Source: an uncultured bacterium (GTDB lineage: Bacteria; Cyanobacteriota; Vampirovibrionia; Gastranaerophilales; Gastranaerophilaceae). Taken from it: DNA of 6,212 bases. The number at the start of each line of letters is the position of its first letter. Position 1 is the first letter of the stretch. The notes under the pieces were generated by a model. It was not told the origin of the DNA and ran no database searches. It saw only the letters and a list, made by a program, of their open reading frames with translations. The stretch spans positions 1 through 6,212 of the forward strand of contig CASELB010000029.1 of assembly GCA_949288685.1 (NCBI GenBank). Direction: 5' to 3'. The position numbers were made by a program, and so were the translations under genes. This document shows, piece by piece, positions 5,852 through 6,212 of this stretch.

Positions 5852-6212
5852 TTACCTGATTAAATTCGTTTCTCTGTCTACGTTAACATTGTGAGAGTAT
5901 TCATCCGTTTGTTTAATAGTGTCTCGTCCGGCTTGATTGTATTTATCATTACCAACATTAATGAAACCGTTACTGTTATATGCGTCGTCACTAATATTAC
6001 CGCCTTTATTAGGAAGCGGTTTTACTTCGGGGGTAGGCTTAGGTTCAACCTTTGGTAATTCTAGTTCAGGCTCTGGCTCCGGCTCTTGTTCATCACCGTT
6101 GTTGCCGCCTATATCGTCATCATCATCGTCGTCATCATCATCATCGCCTTGGTTACCGCCGCCTTGGTTACCGCCGATGTCATCATCATCGTCGTCGTCA
6201 TCGCCTTGGTTA
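5852..6212 (-). CDS. C-terminal part of an Asp-run, Pro/Glu-rich repeat protein (cut by the window edge)
   Basis: An open frame enters from the right edge and runs 119 codons to a TAA at 5854-5852. The visible protein begins with NQG, eight Asp, IGG, NQGGG, NQG, eleven Asp, IGG, NNGDEQ. A spacer of E-P pairs (EPEPEPELEL) and a Pro/Lys stretch (PKVEPKPTPEVKPLP) follow. The end is a compact tail, rich in Asn and Asp, with no cysteine and few hydrophobic residues (GGNISDDAYNSNGF... to NLIR). No membrane anchor, LPxTG or known sorting signal is seen. The Asp runs would bind divalent cations such as calcium; the Pro/Glu linker suggests an extended stalk, so a secreted or surface location is an inference. 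The terminator 19 bases past the stop supports the frame. The N-terminus, and so the function, lies outside the window. I do not recognise the family. Confidence 0.72.
   Translation of the reverse strand, partial: NQGDDDDDDDDIGGNQGGGNQGDDDDDDDDDDDIGGNNGDEQEPEPEPELELPKVEPKPTPEVKPLPNKGGNISDDAYNSNGFINVGNDKYNQAGRDTIKQTDEYSHNVNVDRETNLIR
6113..6212 (-). repeat. in-frame low-complexity repeats of the Asp-run protein
   Basis: Two Asp-codon runs (GAT/GAC) cover 6113-6145 (eleven codons) and 6179-6202 (eight codons). They alternate with a 15-base unit (plus-strand GCCTTGGTTACCGCC) seen at 6146-6160 and 6161-6175, with a third copy cut off at 6203-6212. All units are multiples of three bases, so copy-number change would lengthen or shorten the protein without breaking the frame. 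The mixing of GAT and GAC within the runs shows selection for the amino acid rather than a fresh pure-triplet expansion. Confidence 0.8.

Noticed and set aside
6113..6202. Plus-strand CAT/CGT/TCA triplet runs as a His- or Ser-rich protein
   Set aside because: The minus-strand frame ends in a stop 19 bases before a strong terminator and gives a coherent acidic repeat protein; the plus frames have no such support.
6146..6212. 15-base repeats as a CRISPR array
   Set aside because: The repeats are too short, two are directly adjacent with no spacer, and they sit inside a coding low-complexity region.

Overview
The window carries an AT-rich bacterial chromosomal segment with seven complete or near-complete protein genes, one further gene cut by the right edge, and one tRNA gene. 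The lineage cannot be fixed from the sequence. The ClpP protein reads closest to the cyanobacterial type as I remember it (an RERIIFLG / PEKDIMLYINSPGG / GQATDIEIEAKEIL style backbone), the tRNA does not encode its CCA end, and base composition is low in GC. A gut-type relative of cyanobacteria (Melainabacteria/Gastranaerophilales) is a plausible guess, with a low-GC Firmicute as the alternative; this is inference only.

Layout. At the left edge a tRNA-Gly(GCC) gene points left and clpP points right. Their promoters appear to share one palindromic TTGCAA -35 box. After clpP, a 99-base gap holds an extended -10 promoter for a plus-strand operon: a receiver-domain protein, sdaAB and sdaAA (the two subunits of an iron-sulfur L-serine dehydratase), and a CgeB-like glycosyltransferase. 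The last three genes are joined by ATGA stop/start overlaps, and the receiver gene sits 4 bases ahead of the sdaAB start.

The right half is on the minus strand. A two-gene operon encodes a radical SAM protein with a shortened SPASM-like C-terminus and an SDR oxidoreductase, again joined by an ATGA overlap. The SDR gene runs tail-to-tail into the glycosyltransferase gene with an 18-base overlap. Upstream of the radical SAM gene, a strong hairpin terminator ends a gene whose 3' part fills the right edge. That gene encodes an aspartate-run and Pro/Glu-rich repeat protein, probably a surface or secreted protein.

How the genes work together. SdaAB and SdaAA together deaminate L-serine to pyruvate and ammonia. 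Their co-transcription with a phosphorylatable receiver protein suggests signal-linked control or simply a shared transcript; the sequence does not decide which. The radical SAM/SDR pair looks like a small modification module of unknown substrate. No precursor peptide gene is visible beside it. I found no CRISPR array, insertion sequence or phage gene. The least ordinary items are the shared -35 promoter pair, the near-leaderless radical SAM gene with its shortened SPASM tail, and the Asp-run repeat protein.
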